A stretch of DNA of 64,000 nucleotides from Allantophomopsis cytisporea (taxonomy: Eukaryota; Ascomycota; Leotiomycetes; Phacidiales; Phacidiaceae): contig CP103037.1 in assembly GCA_024752435.1 (NCBI GenBank), positions 1,488,001 through 1,552,000 on the forward strand. The letters are read 5' to 3'. Of this stretch, positions 23,156 to 35,400 are shown piece by piece (the stretch's first letter is position 1; every line of letters starts with the position of its first letter). The translations under genes and the position numbers were made by a program. A model generated the notes under the pieces. The model had not been told where the DNA came from and ran no database searches. It saw only the letters and a program-made list of their open reading frames with translations.

Positions 23156-24182
23156 TCATTTATCCAACCCCCGAGCCTTGACAAATCTGTTGATGCTCTC
23201 CTTGGTAAGCTTTTCATTGTATTGCTCCTGCACATCATAAAATGATATCATCTCTTGAACACAATTTATGATGCCCTCGATATCAATATTGCTTTCAGCG
23301 AGCCATTGAGCTAGAGTTTGTGTTTTGGATCGTTTCTGTCCACTTCCCGGTTGATTTGATTGTCCCATAGAGTTGATCGCGGAAGCAGCAGCACTAGCCA
23401 TATTGCTAGCAGGACCTACAGAGCCGCTCCCGTTCGACATTGGACGTAGCACCAGAGCTAAGAGAATTGCTGTTACAGCTATGATGTGTGGAGCATATAA
23501 TAAGGGTAGATCTGTCATATAGTGGTCGTTGAGGATCGACCAAGCAAGATTCGACTCTTCTGAACTCATAGTGAAGGGCAAGCTGCCCTGCATGGCGGTT
23601 AGGCTCCGATATGGATGGTGGACAATCATCTGAGAGTTCATTTCGGAAATAAGGAAGAATTCACATTCTCCAAGCCTAGAGGTGCTTTGGGTAATAAAGT
23701 CTATCCAAGTCAGTCAGTTATACATGCTTGAGAAGTCTTCACCGTGGACTGGGCGAACCTGGCCAATTTTGCCTTGCCTCGCTCACAACAAGTCGAATGT
23801 GTTGCGGGCACTCTTCCATCTTGCATGCTAGGTAGACTGCTGTTGCTATGACCAGATAAGGGTTCGTTTTTCGGATTTCGACCTTGGTATAGAATCGTCG
23901 AATATATAGTTGTGCAGTAGCCATAGCTTGTTGTCTTATCTGAAGGCGCTTTCCTAGTCGATTGATCTCTAGGAACTCGTTAGCAATGGCACGCAAGCGG
24001 AGAGCATAGAAGGGTAACAAACGTTGATTGAAGAAGATGCTTAAATTGCGAACACCAGGTAATGGGTACATTTGCAGTAGACTAGGATCATCCTCTTCGA
24101 GCTTCGACCGGAGGTCTTCCAGCTCTGGCTTTGTGAACTGCCAATGACGGCGCTGCGTCGATTCCCAGAAGTTGGCGGCCAT
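23156..24182 (-). CDS. ssn8: RNA polymerase II holoenzyme cyclin C (Ssn8)
   Basis: Two exons, 24182-23759 and 23700-23156, giving 322 residues. The start MAANFWESTQRRHWQF is the canonical cyclin C opening. The cyclin box includes ATAQLYIRRFY, NPYLVIATAVYLACKMEE and QHIRLVV. After splicing the sequence runs EARQNWP-DFITQSTSRLGECEF-FLISEMNSQ, which matches the second cyclin repeat. Ssn8 pairs with the Cdk8 kinase in the Mediator kinase module in the nucleus. The intron has a weak donor (GTTCGC) but a good CTGAC branch site and TAG acceptor, and no other junction restores the family sequence. A Ser/Gly/Asn-rich insertion lies near the C-terminus. Confidence 0.92.
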
Positions 24183-25124
24183 TGCTGAAGTGTTTGCTGG
24201 CCAAATGGTGGTACCTTTGCTTAAAGAGAGGCTATTCAATTGCACGGCTGAGGCTGAACAATGACATCTCCAGTTCGTTAACCACTTGGGAGAAGCCAAT
24301 TACAGACACAGACGCCGTGGATCTAGAAGACCAATGAGTTGAGGAAGAACGGCTAGATTATTTAGGTAATAAGGTGGAGAAACGTGGTGCGAATGCCATA
24401 CATACATAGTTCAAAGCTATGGCGAGTCCAGGTTAAAGTATGTAGTGAGGCCTCTCCGAAAGAACGGCCGCCACGGCGCCCGGTAGAAATTGATTTCCTG
24501 TACGTACAAGGTGGAGTACTCCAATACTAATACGAGATATATGTCTCGCCAACCCTTATCCATATCCGTATTTATCTTTATATTTATATAGTTACATATA
24601 CATGACATACGTGTAAACATAAGCATATATCTTTCAATCAACTATTGCTCCTTTCTCATTGGCAGCTTGGAATGCTCGTAAATCCAATCTCACCTGAGGC
24701 ACCATCATAGCTATCGTCCCGTCCCGTCTTATCGCTGCAGGTTCCGCATAAAAGGATCAATACATACCACAATACCTTACCTACTACCAAGCCAAGCTGC
24801 CAAGGTAACCTTAACGTCGTATGGTGAAAAGAAAGAGCGAGCACAGACATACCCGCATGTGCCCGGCCCCCTCCCTGACCTCATAGCCTGACAGCCTCAC
24901 AAACTCTCACAGCCTTACAATCAAATCCCCACTGAAGCTGGTTTTCTCTCAATTTACAGCGAGGCTTACTTCGTCGTCTTCTATATTTCATCTTCCTTCT
25001 TTCTCTTCTTTCCCTTCTTTCCCTTCTACTTTTCGGCTCCTTTGAGCTCTCGAGGTCGCCCTTCCAATCCTTTCATAACCATTGCTTCTGCGCCTGATAT
25101 CATACGACTGAGTGAAAACCAATC
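24183..25124. other. Divergent promoter region, cyclin C / CaMKK
   Basis: About 940 bp between divergent genes. A strongly CT-rich tract at about 24985-25035 lies just upstream of the kinase start. No gene is supported. Confidence 0.55.
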
Positions 25125-27660
25125 ATGTCCTCGAAGATGGAGGAAGATTGCAGATCTCCACACATCGGCGACATCACTCAGGATGAACAGGCAGCGGGTA
25201 TATTGCCATCACATGGAATCTCGCTCGATGTGCCGGGTTTGCAAGAAACAAAGCCGGTGCGACCACCGATAATACAGCACCTGTAGGTCTAAACATCTAT
25301 GCTTTAATTAATCTATATTGTTCTGACCTTAATAGCTCCACTCCCGCGTATCAGAGCCCTCTTCGGCATCACCGTCGCACGCCTTCTCAACACCGAGAAG
25401 TAAAGGTGCGTGCTTGCACCAGGACTGGTCAGTGCTTTCTGACATACTCCACACGTAGGAAACACTCAATGCACGATCGGAATACACGAACAGCGAGGAT
25501 GATGGCAAGGCGCAACATCATATCAATCAGTACATCATAAAAGAGGAGATTGGAAGAGGCTCCTTTGGTGCTGTACACCTCGCTGTTGATCAATATGGCA
25601 CGGAATATGTGAGAACTCCAAGATCATCATGCTTGTGATAATAGCTTCGAGTACTTAATGGCTGATAGCTGCTCTAGGCCGTCAAGGAGTTTTCAAAGTC
25701 GAGATTACGCAAACGAGCACAGTCAAATATTCTTCGTCGACCTCCAGATGCCCGTCGTCCTGGACATCTCGCAGCCGGGGGTGTCTTCAACGCCCCATTA
25801 CATCGACGATCTGCTTCCGACATACATAAACTGGAAGAGCAGGGCAATCCGTTATATCTGATTAAGGAGGAGATAGCTATCATGAAAAAGCTCAATCACC
25901 CAAATCTTGTTTCTTTAATCGAAGTGCTGGATGATCCTGAAGAAGACTCATTATATATGGTCTTAGAAATGTGCAAGAAAGGAGTAGTAATGAAAGTCGG
26001 TTTGGATGATAGGGCTGATCCGTACGACGCAGAGAGCTGCAGGTGTTGGTTCCGCGACCTCATCCTAGGTATTGAATATTGTAAGCTTGAGTTCCTGTCA
26101 ACTTCATATGTACTCAGCTAATCATTAAATTTAGTACATGCTCAGGGTGTGGTACATCGTGACATCAAGCCGGACAATCTTCTATTAACTGAAGATGATG
26201 TTCTGAAAATTGTTGATTTTGGAGTCTCAGAGATGTTTGAAAAGTCATCTGAAATGATGACAGCGAAGTCAGCTGGATCTCCAGCCTTCTTGCCTCCCGA
26301 GTTGTGCGTTGCAAAACACGGAGACATATCTGGAAAGGCAGCAGATATCTGGTCTATGGGCATTTCACTCTACTGTTTACGTTTCGGCCGTATCCCGTTC
26401 GAGCGCACTGGAGTGCTGGAGCTATATGAAGCGATCAAGAATGACAAAATTGACTGGCAACCGGAGGACGAGCCACAATTTGTAGATCTCATGAACCGAC
26501 TATTGGAGAAGGATCCAAAAAAGAGGATTAGAATGACCGAATTGCGTGTAAGAAAATCCCACACTACAAATGGACCAGGCAGTTATACTGATTGTCGGTA
26601 GGATCATCCCTGGGTGACTAAAGACGGCGAGGACCCTCTATTGTCAGCTGAGGAAAACACAGCCAACCTTGTGGAACCGCCAACGTCAAAGGAAGTCAAC
26701 CATGCCATTACCGGCAACATGGGCGATCTTCTTGTCGTGATGAAAGCCGTTCGAAAATTCAAATCTTTAATGTGGAAGAAGCGGCCAGAACTCTTTAAAG
26801 GCATACTAGGAAACAACATGCGGTTTGTACGCCCGCCAGCTTCTATGAATGACTCGGAAGATTTGAATCCTCTTCATAAAACTCGCAGTTTCGACTTAGA
26901 CTCCCGACGGCCAATAGAAGCAGCTCTAGCAGCAGAAGGCGTGCACAAAGATATGGGAAGTCCGGACATCAACGTCACAGTGCCAATTGTTGAACGCTTT
27001 GACTCCACAGTCAGCGTAGCCGTTGAAGAGAGACATGATTCTCAGGAGCATTCTGAACCTCGCCATACTGGACATCGCCAACACACTGGCGACGAAGTTT
27101 CAGCGTTGCCCAAACTTCCAACTCCCCTTCATCAAGATAGTACTGGAGAAAAAGGTCATGCGCACGATCCCCTAGACGAAACACCTCTCTTCCTTGGCGT
27201 GGGGACCGGCAGTCTTGATATAGATGAAAACCCTGAGTCAGAAGCTATCGCTGAGAGCCCTACGGCCGCGGAATTTAGCATCTACGACACTGCCTATCGG
27301 AACGAAGTTGAACGAATTCGTGCTGCACAAGGTCGCTCCGCAACTGTCTATTTGACTCGCCGTGTTGATGAAAAGAAGGAGTACCGCGCAGACGAGAACA
27401 TGATTTCCGCACCTGACACCAGTGAGGTGAAAGGCAAACCCCTTGAGGGCTTCAAGAGCCTGCTGGACAGTGCCCGCGAGCGCAAGGCGGAAGTGCAGGC
27501 GACGGCAAAAGGCAAAGGGGTCAGTTTATCTGATATCGTTGACGAAGCTAAGCGCGATGCGCAACGCAAAGGGAGGGATGTTGGTGACAAAGGGGGTGAG
27601 GTGCTAGCGAGTTTGGTAGGGAAAGTTACGGATCGGGCGAGTAGGAAGGACGTTGAGTGA
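25125..27660 (+). CDS. CaMKK/Ssp1-type protein kinase
   Basis: Six exons: 25125-25282, 25336-25405, 25459-25608, 25678-26080, 26135-26547 and 26602-27660, giving 750 residues. The kinase domain begins at about 100 (IGRGSFGAV), has Lys129 in AVKEF, HRDIKPDN at about 268-275, DFG in KIVDFGVSEMF, and ends near DHPWVT. Between the lysine strand and helix C lies an Arg-Pro-rich insert (RRPPDARRPGH), the hallmark of calcium/calmodulin-dependent kinase kinases and fungal Ssp1/Sak1-like kinases. Such kinases phosphorylate the activation loop of CaMK or SNF1/AMPK. The C-terminal 300 residues are poorly conserved and charged; a calmodulin-binding segment may lie around VMKAVRKFKSLMWKKR. Every junction keeps frame. 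Confidence 0.92.
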
Positions 27661-29902
27661 GTATGTTGCTCCATCATAGTCTTTTGCGATACTGGTGTCG
27701 CCTTGCCATGTGGGAACTTTTCTGTAGCGTGCTGCTTAGATGGAATTAGATATATCAAGCGTCCGGAATTGGCAAGTCCTTGGCGTGCCATACCTGATCC
27801 GCATACAGGATCTTATTGCTGCAGCACTTATTGCTATTCTTTTAGGGTATTAGACCTTCTTAGATTTCAAATAACTATGGATATTACCTTTCTTTGATTG
27901 AATCACTATCTTTTTTGTTCACTGTGTCTTGCTCGTATGCACTTGCATTGTGACCCTTTGTGCTGTGCATAACTCTGTTTCCTTACTCTGTCTTCCTTAG
28001 GTTTTGTTCATTCTTGGAGAATATATTTCAAAATGCCCTCTATTGTGGACAAACCAACTGTATATAACCAACTTCTACCCACCTACTATGTGACTGAAGG
28101 GGTTCGATATACCCGCGTGATCCTGGGCGATATCCTTTTTCCGGAGACTCTTTCTAGCACCTCAATTTGATGGAATTCCAGTACCGATGCTAACAAGGAT
28201 TAACTCTGCCTCTCATATTGTTCACTCATGAACCGCACTTCGAAAGTCGCCTTGTGGGCATCGTTTTCGAAGCTCGCGCCGGAATCGACAAGCAACGCCC
28301 GTCGTTATTGAAGCTCTTGAGAATAAAAGGTGCCGCAGTGTTTGCTCTGCAAACTTCCCATATTTCGTCTTCGTATACGTTGTTTATCTTGATTGGTGCA
28401 AGTGCATCTGACGTGGGTGGCTGGCTCTTCATTGTACCATTGGCTTTTCGTAAATAGATTTGGAAAAAAAATACGGTTTATACCTGAGTCGATCCGGAAG
28501 TTCTGTCTCCATTAATCTTACCTAACTTTCCGGAAGATAAGTGTACGAAACTTTCCATGAGGCTTAAACACCTCACACTTTGTTTAAATTGTCCGGACAC
28601 TTGATTATCATGAATATACTCGATTCATACTGCAGATAACTATCAGGAGTATTCCTTTCCACATTTTCTTTCGAGGTTTCAATCAATGGCTCTTTGTGGT
28701 ACTTGTGCTTCAAGGGAATGCGCCCATTTGTACGTCGGTGGCTAAAATATTTGTCTGCCAAACTGCTTATGACTCCGAAGATATTCTTGCACAGATATGC
28801 ACGATTTATCAAGCATGATAAAATAAGTCTATGATGGTTGGAATAAAGTTGCAGCATCAGAACGTTGGTAGATAGTAATTTACCCGCCAGTGCTCGTACC
28901 AAAAAAAGTAGTCAGAATATTGAGCGGGCAAGAACTCCACTGAGGATTTGAACGTGGTGAGATGAAGACACTCCGGTCAGATAAATGAGTCTTACGCCAA
29001 GTGTATCGGTCGGCTTTTCTAGTCGTTCTCGTGTGATTTACAGATGGAATTTTGTCAAGTGGTTTGTGCCACTTCTCTATCTGTGCCGAATCGAAGTGCG
29101 ATAAACATAGCTCACATGGTCTATGTGGCTCAAAGTAATCGAAGTTGAGATCTTCAATTTGACTCATAAGATCTTCAGAAGGTTAGTATACCCGCACATT
29201 CCATCACCGTTTAACAACTTCAGCTAATGAAAATTGTGACGCACCAAATAAGAACTGTAAGTGTATCTCAAAACTGCTCAAGGTTTTGAGCAATAGTCCG
29301 AAGATGCTGCAGCACCAAAGTCGTAGCCCCTGTTAGGCGAAGTTATCATTACTTTTGATTCATCTGATGACATAGAATTCTACAGAGATGATCCGCTGAA
29401 GTACAGAAACAATGCAAGGTAGATATATGGCCTTGTTGTAGTCGTTGAGATAGTATATGAGCTTCGTCACTTGATACCATAGATTCATCTGCACTTCCGG
29501 GTAATCAGCCATCGTCTGTAGGCTCTTACATACAATTTGTTACTTGGTGAAGAGTTGGATGATATCTCAAATTTTCACAAAATCGTAGGATCTTCGACTT
29601 TAAGTCCGCTTCATCACTATTGATGATGGCTCAGCCCAACATTCTGTATATATGAGCTCTATATTTGGGCAACTCAAGACAGGTTTCTATAAGTCAGTTG
29701 AAGACTGAGATCATTCGAAGTCCAAGCTGCTTCATAGTACATCAAGAGCTGACTAGATAATAGCAAAAAGGACAATAAAAAGGAAGTCTCCCAAACCTCA
29801 TTCTACATCAAAATCTATAGAGGTAAAACGAGTATTTGTGTGAACAAAGTGCTATCATTTACAATATTGCAACCTAGAAAGCATTGTTACAGATTGGTAT
29901 TG

Positions 29903-30032
29903 AAAACGGTTCTACTAGTAAAATATAAACCGTTTTATATAGAAGTAAAACAGTTTTACTTTTTATAGCTTGAGTTTAGTAGTAAAATACAGAATGGTTT
30001 TCTACAAAAGTAACATAGTTTACTTTTTATAG
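29903..30032. repeat. Direct repeat of about 58 bp with internal palindromes
   Basis: Unit 1 (29911-29968) and unit 2 (29975-30032) both carry TAGTAAAATA early, an (A/G)GTTTT block in the middle and end in TTTACTTTTTATAG. Unit 1 contains the palindrome AGTAAAA-CAG-TTTTACT at 29944-29960. AAAACGGTT at 29903-29911 pairs with AACCGTTTT at 29928-29936. Confidence 0.7.
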
Positions 30033-30115
30033 TATAATTTTCTTGATATGCGAGGGTGTATAGCTTTTTGGGCGGCCAGTTCTCAGAATTTGGGACCGCT
30101 CTGGGATTTAGTATG

Positions 30116-30158
30116 GGGGAATACGGATTACTGATTAATGGTGTGTTCCGTATTCCCC
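30116..30158. repeat. 12-bp perfect inverted repeat
   Basis: GGGGAATACGGA (30116-30127) and TCCGTATTCCCC (30147-30158) are separated by 19 nt. The unit lies about 600 bp before sidJ and could be a hairpin, a terminal repeat of a short transposon relic, or a dimeric binding site. Confidence 0.75.
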
Positions 30159-30750
30159 AACCAATTTCACCGGTGTTGGAACCATTGCGCGAGAATATAC
30201 AAATAGCTTCTTATGCCTAGTACGATTTTTGAAGCCAGAGAGGGACATACTCTGGCATTGAGGGCGTGAGGAATCGACTCATATCAAAGTTATTGATGAT
30301 AAAGGAGTGGGGTTCCGCTCTACGGCTATTTACAAACTAGTGGTGTTGCGTGCGGGCCTCATGTTGCGTACACAAACTTACGACATTATGCTAGGTACTC
30401 GGGTCGTTATAGCCATGTGACTAGCTATCACCACCCCAGGCTCCGGCCTCGCCAGAATCTATCTCGATTAACATTTTAATCAGGATATGCTATTTCAGAC
30501 TGCTATCACGTAGCATAGAAAGCCGATTTCGGAATAGTATATGTCTAGCACGATGCTCTTTGAAACAGGTTGGCTGGAGAAGGAACACTCTCCCTCTCTG
30601 ATTCTCACCATATAAGTAGGCTTATCTATCCTATATTTATTCAATCCCATTTCTGGACACGACTTTGCCTAATATTGATCTACCTCCCTTGGTCGTTTGG
30701 TTGATTTTTTCAAATCTACAATATTGTCATTCAAACCTACGCCTCACACT

Positions 30751-31865
30751 ATGGGGTCCAAGTTTTGGCCTAAAGGTGGCCTTCCAGGCATCTTGCATCA
30801 TTATGTATGTATACGCCAATTTACTGTTGCTCAATCTCCTCTGAATATGTAGCTGAAAGCATATAGACAGAATCGCTCGTCGCCTTCGAATATACCTCTA
30901 GCAGCGCCATCCGTAAACCGCACAGTTTCATTTTCATTGGCGGTCTGGGTGATGGCGTCGCAACAACTTCTTACATGGCTGATCTCGTACATGCTTTGCA
31001 ACCAACGCAATGGTCACTCTTCTCCTTGAATCTTTCTTCATCCTACGGACAATGGGGTCTTGGCCACCTCGACAGAGACACGGATGAGCTTGCAGAGTGT
31101 ATACGATACATTATGGAGTATAAGGCAACCAAGTTTGATAACAGCAAGATCGTCATCATGGGCCATTCAACGGGGAGTCAAGCCGTACTGCACTACTTGC
31201 ATAGACCAAATCCCCATGTCAGTGCTCCAGCGTTTGATCCTAGACTTCAGCATGTCATCCGTCCCGCTATTGATGGAGCTATTATGCAAGCACCTGTGTC
31301 TGACAGGGAGGCAATACTTTGGGTTGCCAAAGAAGGCTTCGGAGGAAAGTCGGCAAGCGAAGTACAGGAAATATATCGTCAAATGAAGGCTATGGCAGAG
31401 GACGCAGCGCGTGGTGATCAGTCAGTTGACACCATTGTACCGTTAGATATGATAGCTACCTTTGGGTTTCCAAGAAATGTTCCAGTCAGTATACGAAGAT
31501 GGGCGAGTCTCGCTAGTTTCGAGAGCCCCCACGCACCTCAAGATGATGACTTGTTCAGCTCAGATCTGAGTGATGAGCAGTTTTCAAAGACTTTTGGAAA
31601 GATACAACCCCAGGGGCTTTTGAAGGGCAAGTTGATGGTTTTGTTCTCGGGAGCTGATCAAGCGATTCCTGATTGGGTGGATAAGGAGAAGTTATTACAA
31701 AGGTGGAGCAATGCGGCTAATGGTGGAGGGAAGAATCAAATTTGGGATGCTGAACACAGCGGAGTGGTACCAAATGCCTCACACGCCCTGAGCAATGATG
31801 ATCAGGCCGAGCCACGTAAGGATTTGGTTAGGAGAGTCTTAGGTTTCCTGAACCAACTTGACTAA
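30751..31865 (+). CDS. sidJ: SidJ-like siderophore hydrolase (alpha/beta hydrolase)
   Basis: Two exons, 30751-30804 and 30867-31865, giving 350 residues. The 62-nt intron (GTATGT...ATAG) is phase 0 and yields GILHHY-TESLVAFEYTS, continuous with the hydrolase fold. The nucleophile elbow GHSTGSQ puts the catalytic Ser at about 119; FIGGLGDG is the oxyanion region and a His lies in NASHALSNDD near the C-terminus. The family (DUF1749) contains SidJ, which in Aspergillus hydrolyses fusarinine-type siderophore breakdown products inside the cell to help release iron. Its place at the edge of the sidD-sidF locus supports this role. No signal peptide is seen, so it is probably cytosolic. Confidence 0.87.
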
Positions 31866-32453
31866 CACTTCAATACCGATTGTTCAGTAAAGGACGTAGA
31901 AATACATAACACGTGTGTCTTAAACAAGAACTTATACTAGCAATGAAAGAAGTAGCTGCTTTTGCTTCGAATATATAACATCCCAGAGATTCTGACGCCT
32001 TCACGTGCAATATACCCAGTGCGTTATGTAGTAGAACTTAGTGCCTATACTACTATACAATATCAAGAATTCAATCAACATAGAAGCCACTTTCGTTCCG
32101 TTCTTTGCATCCTACAGCTAGTGAATGTTAGATAACCAGACTTACAGGGCAGTAGTTGAATACAATATGGCCCCTGCTTCGTAAGATTCCGAAATATCTC
32201 TCTACCTACAACAGAGCGGAGAAATCTTAATGTTTGTGATAAAAAACCAGGAACAAACAGGTTGTGATATTTCCTCCTTAATCCAAGGGCCTATTCGTTT
32301 CATTTACTATCCGCGAGACCTGAATCGTAGACATTGAGAATGGAAACGGATTTATCATAGTATTTTTAGTATCTAATTGATCTGTCTATGTATCGAAGTT
32401 ACCTATCTATCATGTTTATTGAAATGTTTTAGTATATGTCAGTTTGGCTTCCA
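31866..32453. other. Intergenic between convergent sidJ and sidD
   Basis: About 590 bp of AT-rich sequence that should hold both 3' ends. No gene is seen. Confidence 0.6.
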
Positions 32454-35400
32454 TTAAAATAATGCCTCCTCAGGGTTCTCTATCAACCCTTGCACAACCT
32501 GACATAACTCTTCAAGCTTCTGTCTGAACCACTGCTCTTGCATTTCTTCACAAACAATACCATAGCACACCTTCCCAGCATCCCTCGCTGGATAAGAAAC
32601 AATCTTTAATGGTTTCGTTGGTTCGTCATGAGGATTTGAGAGCTCAACTCTAGCTTCGGTATTCGCGAAAGGAATAGAGTCAAAGTACTCGATATTCTGA
32701 TGATGAACAACACTATCAAAGAAGTCTGCCTGCCAAGTCGTACAATTTTGCGCAATGGCACGGAAACCGAGTGATTCATATGGGCCGTTTGAGTAGTTTT
32801 GGTCTTGCACACTGTGCAACAGTTCAGTGGCCGTAATTCCGGTGTTAAAGCGCACTCGGATGGGCACGAAATTGTAACAGGGTCCCATGATGCGTTCTAC
32901 GTCGAAAAGGTCAACACTCCTTCCTGCAACGACACCGCCGAAGACTACATCCATTGTTTGGATGGTGCGTGCAAGAACGACGGACCAAGCTGCTGTCAAG
33001 AGGGTTGCCATAGTTATTTCCGAAGAATGATTTGAAATGTCGATAGTTTTCGTCGTGAAGACCGATTTGCCACCAGAGAGTTCTGGAGAGGGGGAGGGGA
33101 AGACGCTCAGAGTAGAATTGGCGAGTAGAGTGCGCCAATGGGATATGCTTGAAGAGATGGTATCGGTGGAGATGGTGTGATAGATATATGTTGAGAAATC
33201 TGGGGTGGAAGGGATGGTTTCGTTTCGATACAACACCTCAACTTGACGGATGAGTTCTGGCAATGAAGTTCCATCGTACTGCGAGTGAGATAAACGCAAA
33301 ACAAGGCAGTTACTTTCTTTGCCATGAATGAAAATAACCTTCAAGAACGCAGACCCTAAGTTGAAAGGTTCCTCGATGTCGGAGTTGCACAACTCGACTG
33401 TGAACTTATCAATATCTTCATCGGTAGAATATTCTACAATATTCAGCTCGAGATCCTTCAAGACAACGGCAAGATATTGTCCCCCTGCCTGCACGAATAC
33501 GGTTTTCAGAACCTCGTGTGTTGACGCAAGCTCTTGACAACAGTTGAACAGCCGCTTATGATCAATGCTCTTCTCGAGGAATAGCATGTTGTATTGCACC
33601 GAGGAGCGTGGCGGAGCAATAGTAGCCTCAATATCGCGTGCTTGGGTATCAGTAACTGGCAGAACATCTTTCACCACCCAGTCCTCCTTTGCCAAAGCCG
33701 GTTGAATCTCCTGTGAAATGAAAGCTTCAACATTCTCCATTTTAAGAGCTGAGAAAGGTTTGTACGTAGAAATCTGCAAAGCAAAAGATGGCAAGTCTCC
33801 CATAGCATTCAACATATCTGAGAATCGCATGTTGCGGAACACATCAGCAACAGACAGGGTGAAACCTGCCTGCCGAACTGCAGAGACTAGTTTCATAGCC
33901 ATAATAGAGTCGCCTCCTCGGAGGAAGAAACTGTCATCGCTCTCGATATCTTGGACTCCTAGAAGTTCTGTCCAGAGAGAAAGAAGCTTACGCTCTTTAC
34001 GCGTCATTGATCTGGAACTCTTGAAGCCACCAGCTCTCAAGGAAGACAAAGCACTGCGGAATCCCGCTACCAGATCTCTTGAGACAACTGAGGTGATTTC
34101 GGTCAATGATTTTCGGTCTATTTCGCCGCCAATGAGTGGGAAGGACTCCAGCGGAATATAAGCTGTGGGAATCATATATGGAGGCAATAGATCGCCCAAA
34201 GCCTTCTTGAGTCCAAGCAAAGCCTGCATCAGTTCTGAGGATATTGTCGCTGAGATGCCAGATGGAACTTCTCTCTCAAGCTTCAATTCAACTTCACCAG
34301 CTCTTTCTTCACCTAAGAACACCACAACGAGAGGCTCCGCTTCACTATCCTCCGGAAGAACCAAATGAGCTGCGATGTTCGTTCCATCTGGAAGGAAAGG
34401 TTTGATCTGCATTTCCAATGCCACAAGGTCAAAAGCTCTTCCATGAATATTGAAGCGCGATTCTTTACGACCCATGAATATTAATGCCCCATCGAGATCA
34501 TATTTCACCAGATCACCTGTTCTATGAACTCTACCTTTTCGACCTGGCACTGAGTCATTGCCAAGGGAGAGCCAGATTGGATCTTGAATGTAATCCTCAG
34601 ATGCTAGTGGACCTTCGTATACAAGTTCGCCCACTGCTCCGATGGGTGTAAGTTGTTGAGTATTTGTAGGCTTGAGAATCCATGGAACAATGATATTAGG
34701 ATAATGCTCCCCAACAGAGATACTCCTGGCCAGTGTAGAGTCCTCATAAGAAATAGGTGGTCTAGAATTCCATTTCCAGATCTGCGCCCTTTCTTCCTCG
34801 GTTAAACAATCAATCTCACCAACCTGCATATTCTTTCCTGAGGTAAGTTGATCAATAGCAGAATGAAAGTGTGCCAGAATTCTCTTCATCTGCGGTATGT
34901 CAACCAGACTTGAGTCGAAAGAAGCACTGATGAGGAACCCATCAGCCTGCAAGCTACAAACAAGCATGAGTGGATAAGAATTGAAGTGAAGCGCTTCTCT
35001 TGCCGCATCTGTTCTTTCGAACGGCGGAAGTCCATCCTCGGCTTCCTCTTCCTCATATTTAGGTTGAATCACCAGCCCCATTTTCACCTCGCATGCAAGC
35101 TGAGCATCGGCACTGACACGACGAATATTCTGCATACCTGTATGCTCATGTCGTGTCCTCTCGAGTCCTTGTTCTTGGATGGTTTCAAGATATTCATCAA
35201 CTGTGGCTGTGCGATCAATTCGCACGCGAACAGGAACTGTGGCAATCATGGGACCCTCGAGTTGTTCGGCACCTGTGATGGGGACGCTACGGCCTGTGGA
35301 TGTCTCGCCGAATACGATGTCGTTGGATAATGTAAATTGGGAAGCAACAAGTGCCCAAGCACCGCGCACGAGCGTAGCTACCATGATATTGGAATCCGTG

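Larger units (their letters stand above)
27661..30750. other. Gene-poor repeat-bearing region upstream of the siderophore locus
   Basis: About 3.1 kb with no intact gene. Its repeats are listed separately. Minus-strand fragments between about 29600 and 28570 show codon-like stretches (for example 29512-29360, 50 residues, and the word SLADKYF near 28770) that faintly recall a BTB/POZ domain. They are broken by stops, so at most this is a relic. Confidence 0.45.

Noticed and set aside
25042..25272. Alternative 76-residue start frame for the kinase gene
   Set aside because: It lies in another frame than the MSSKMEED start at 25125, whose splicing gives the continuous CaMKK-like sequence.
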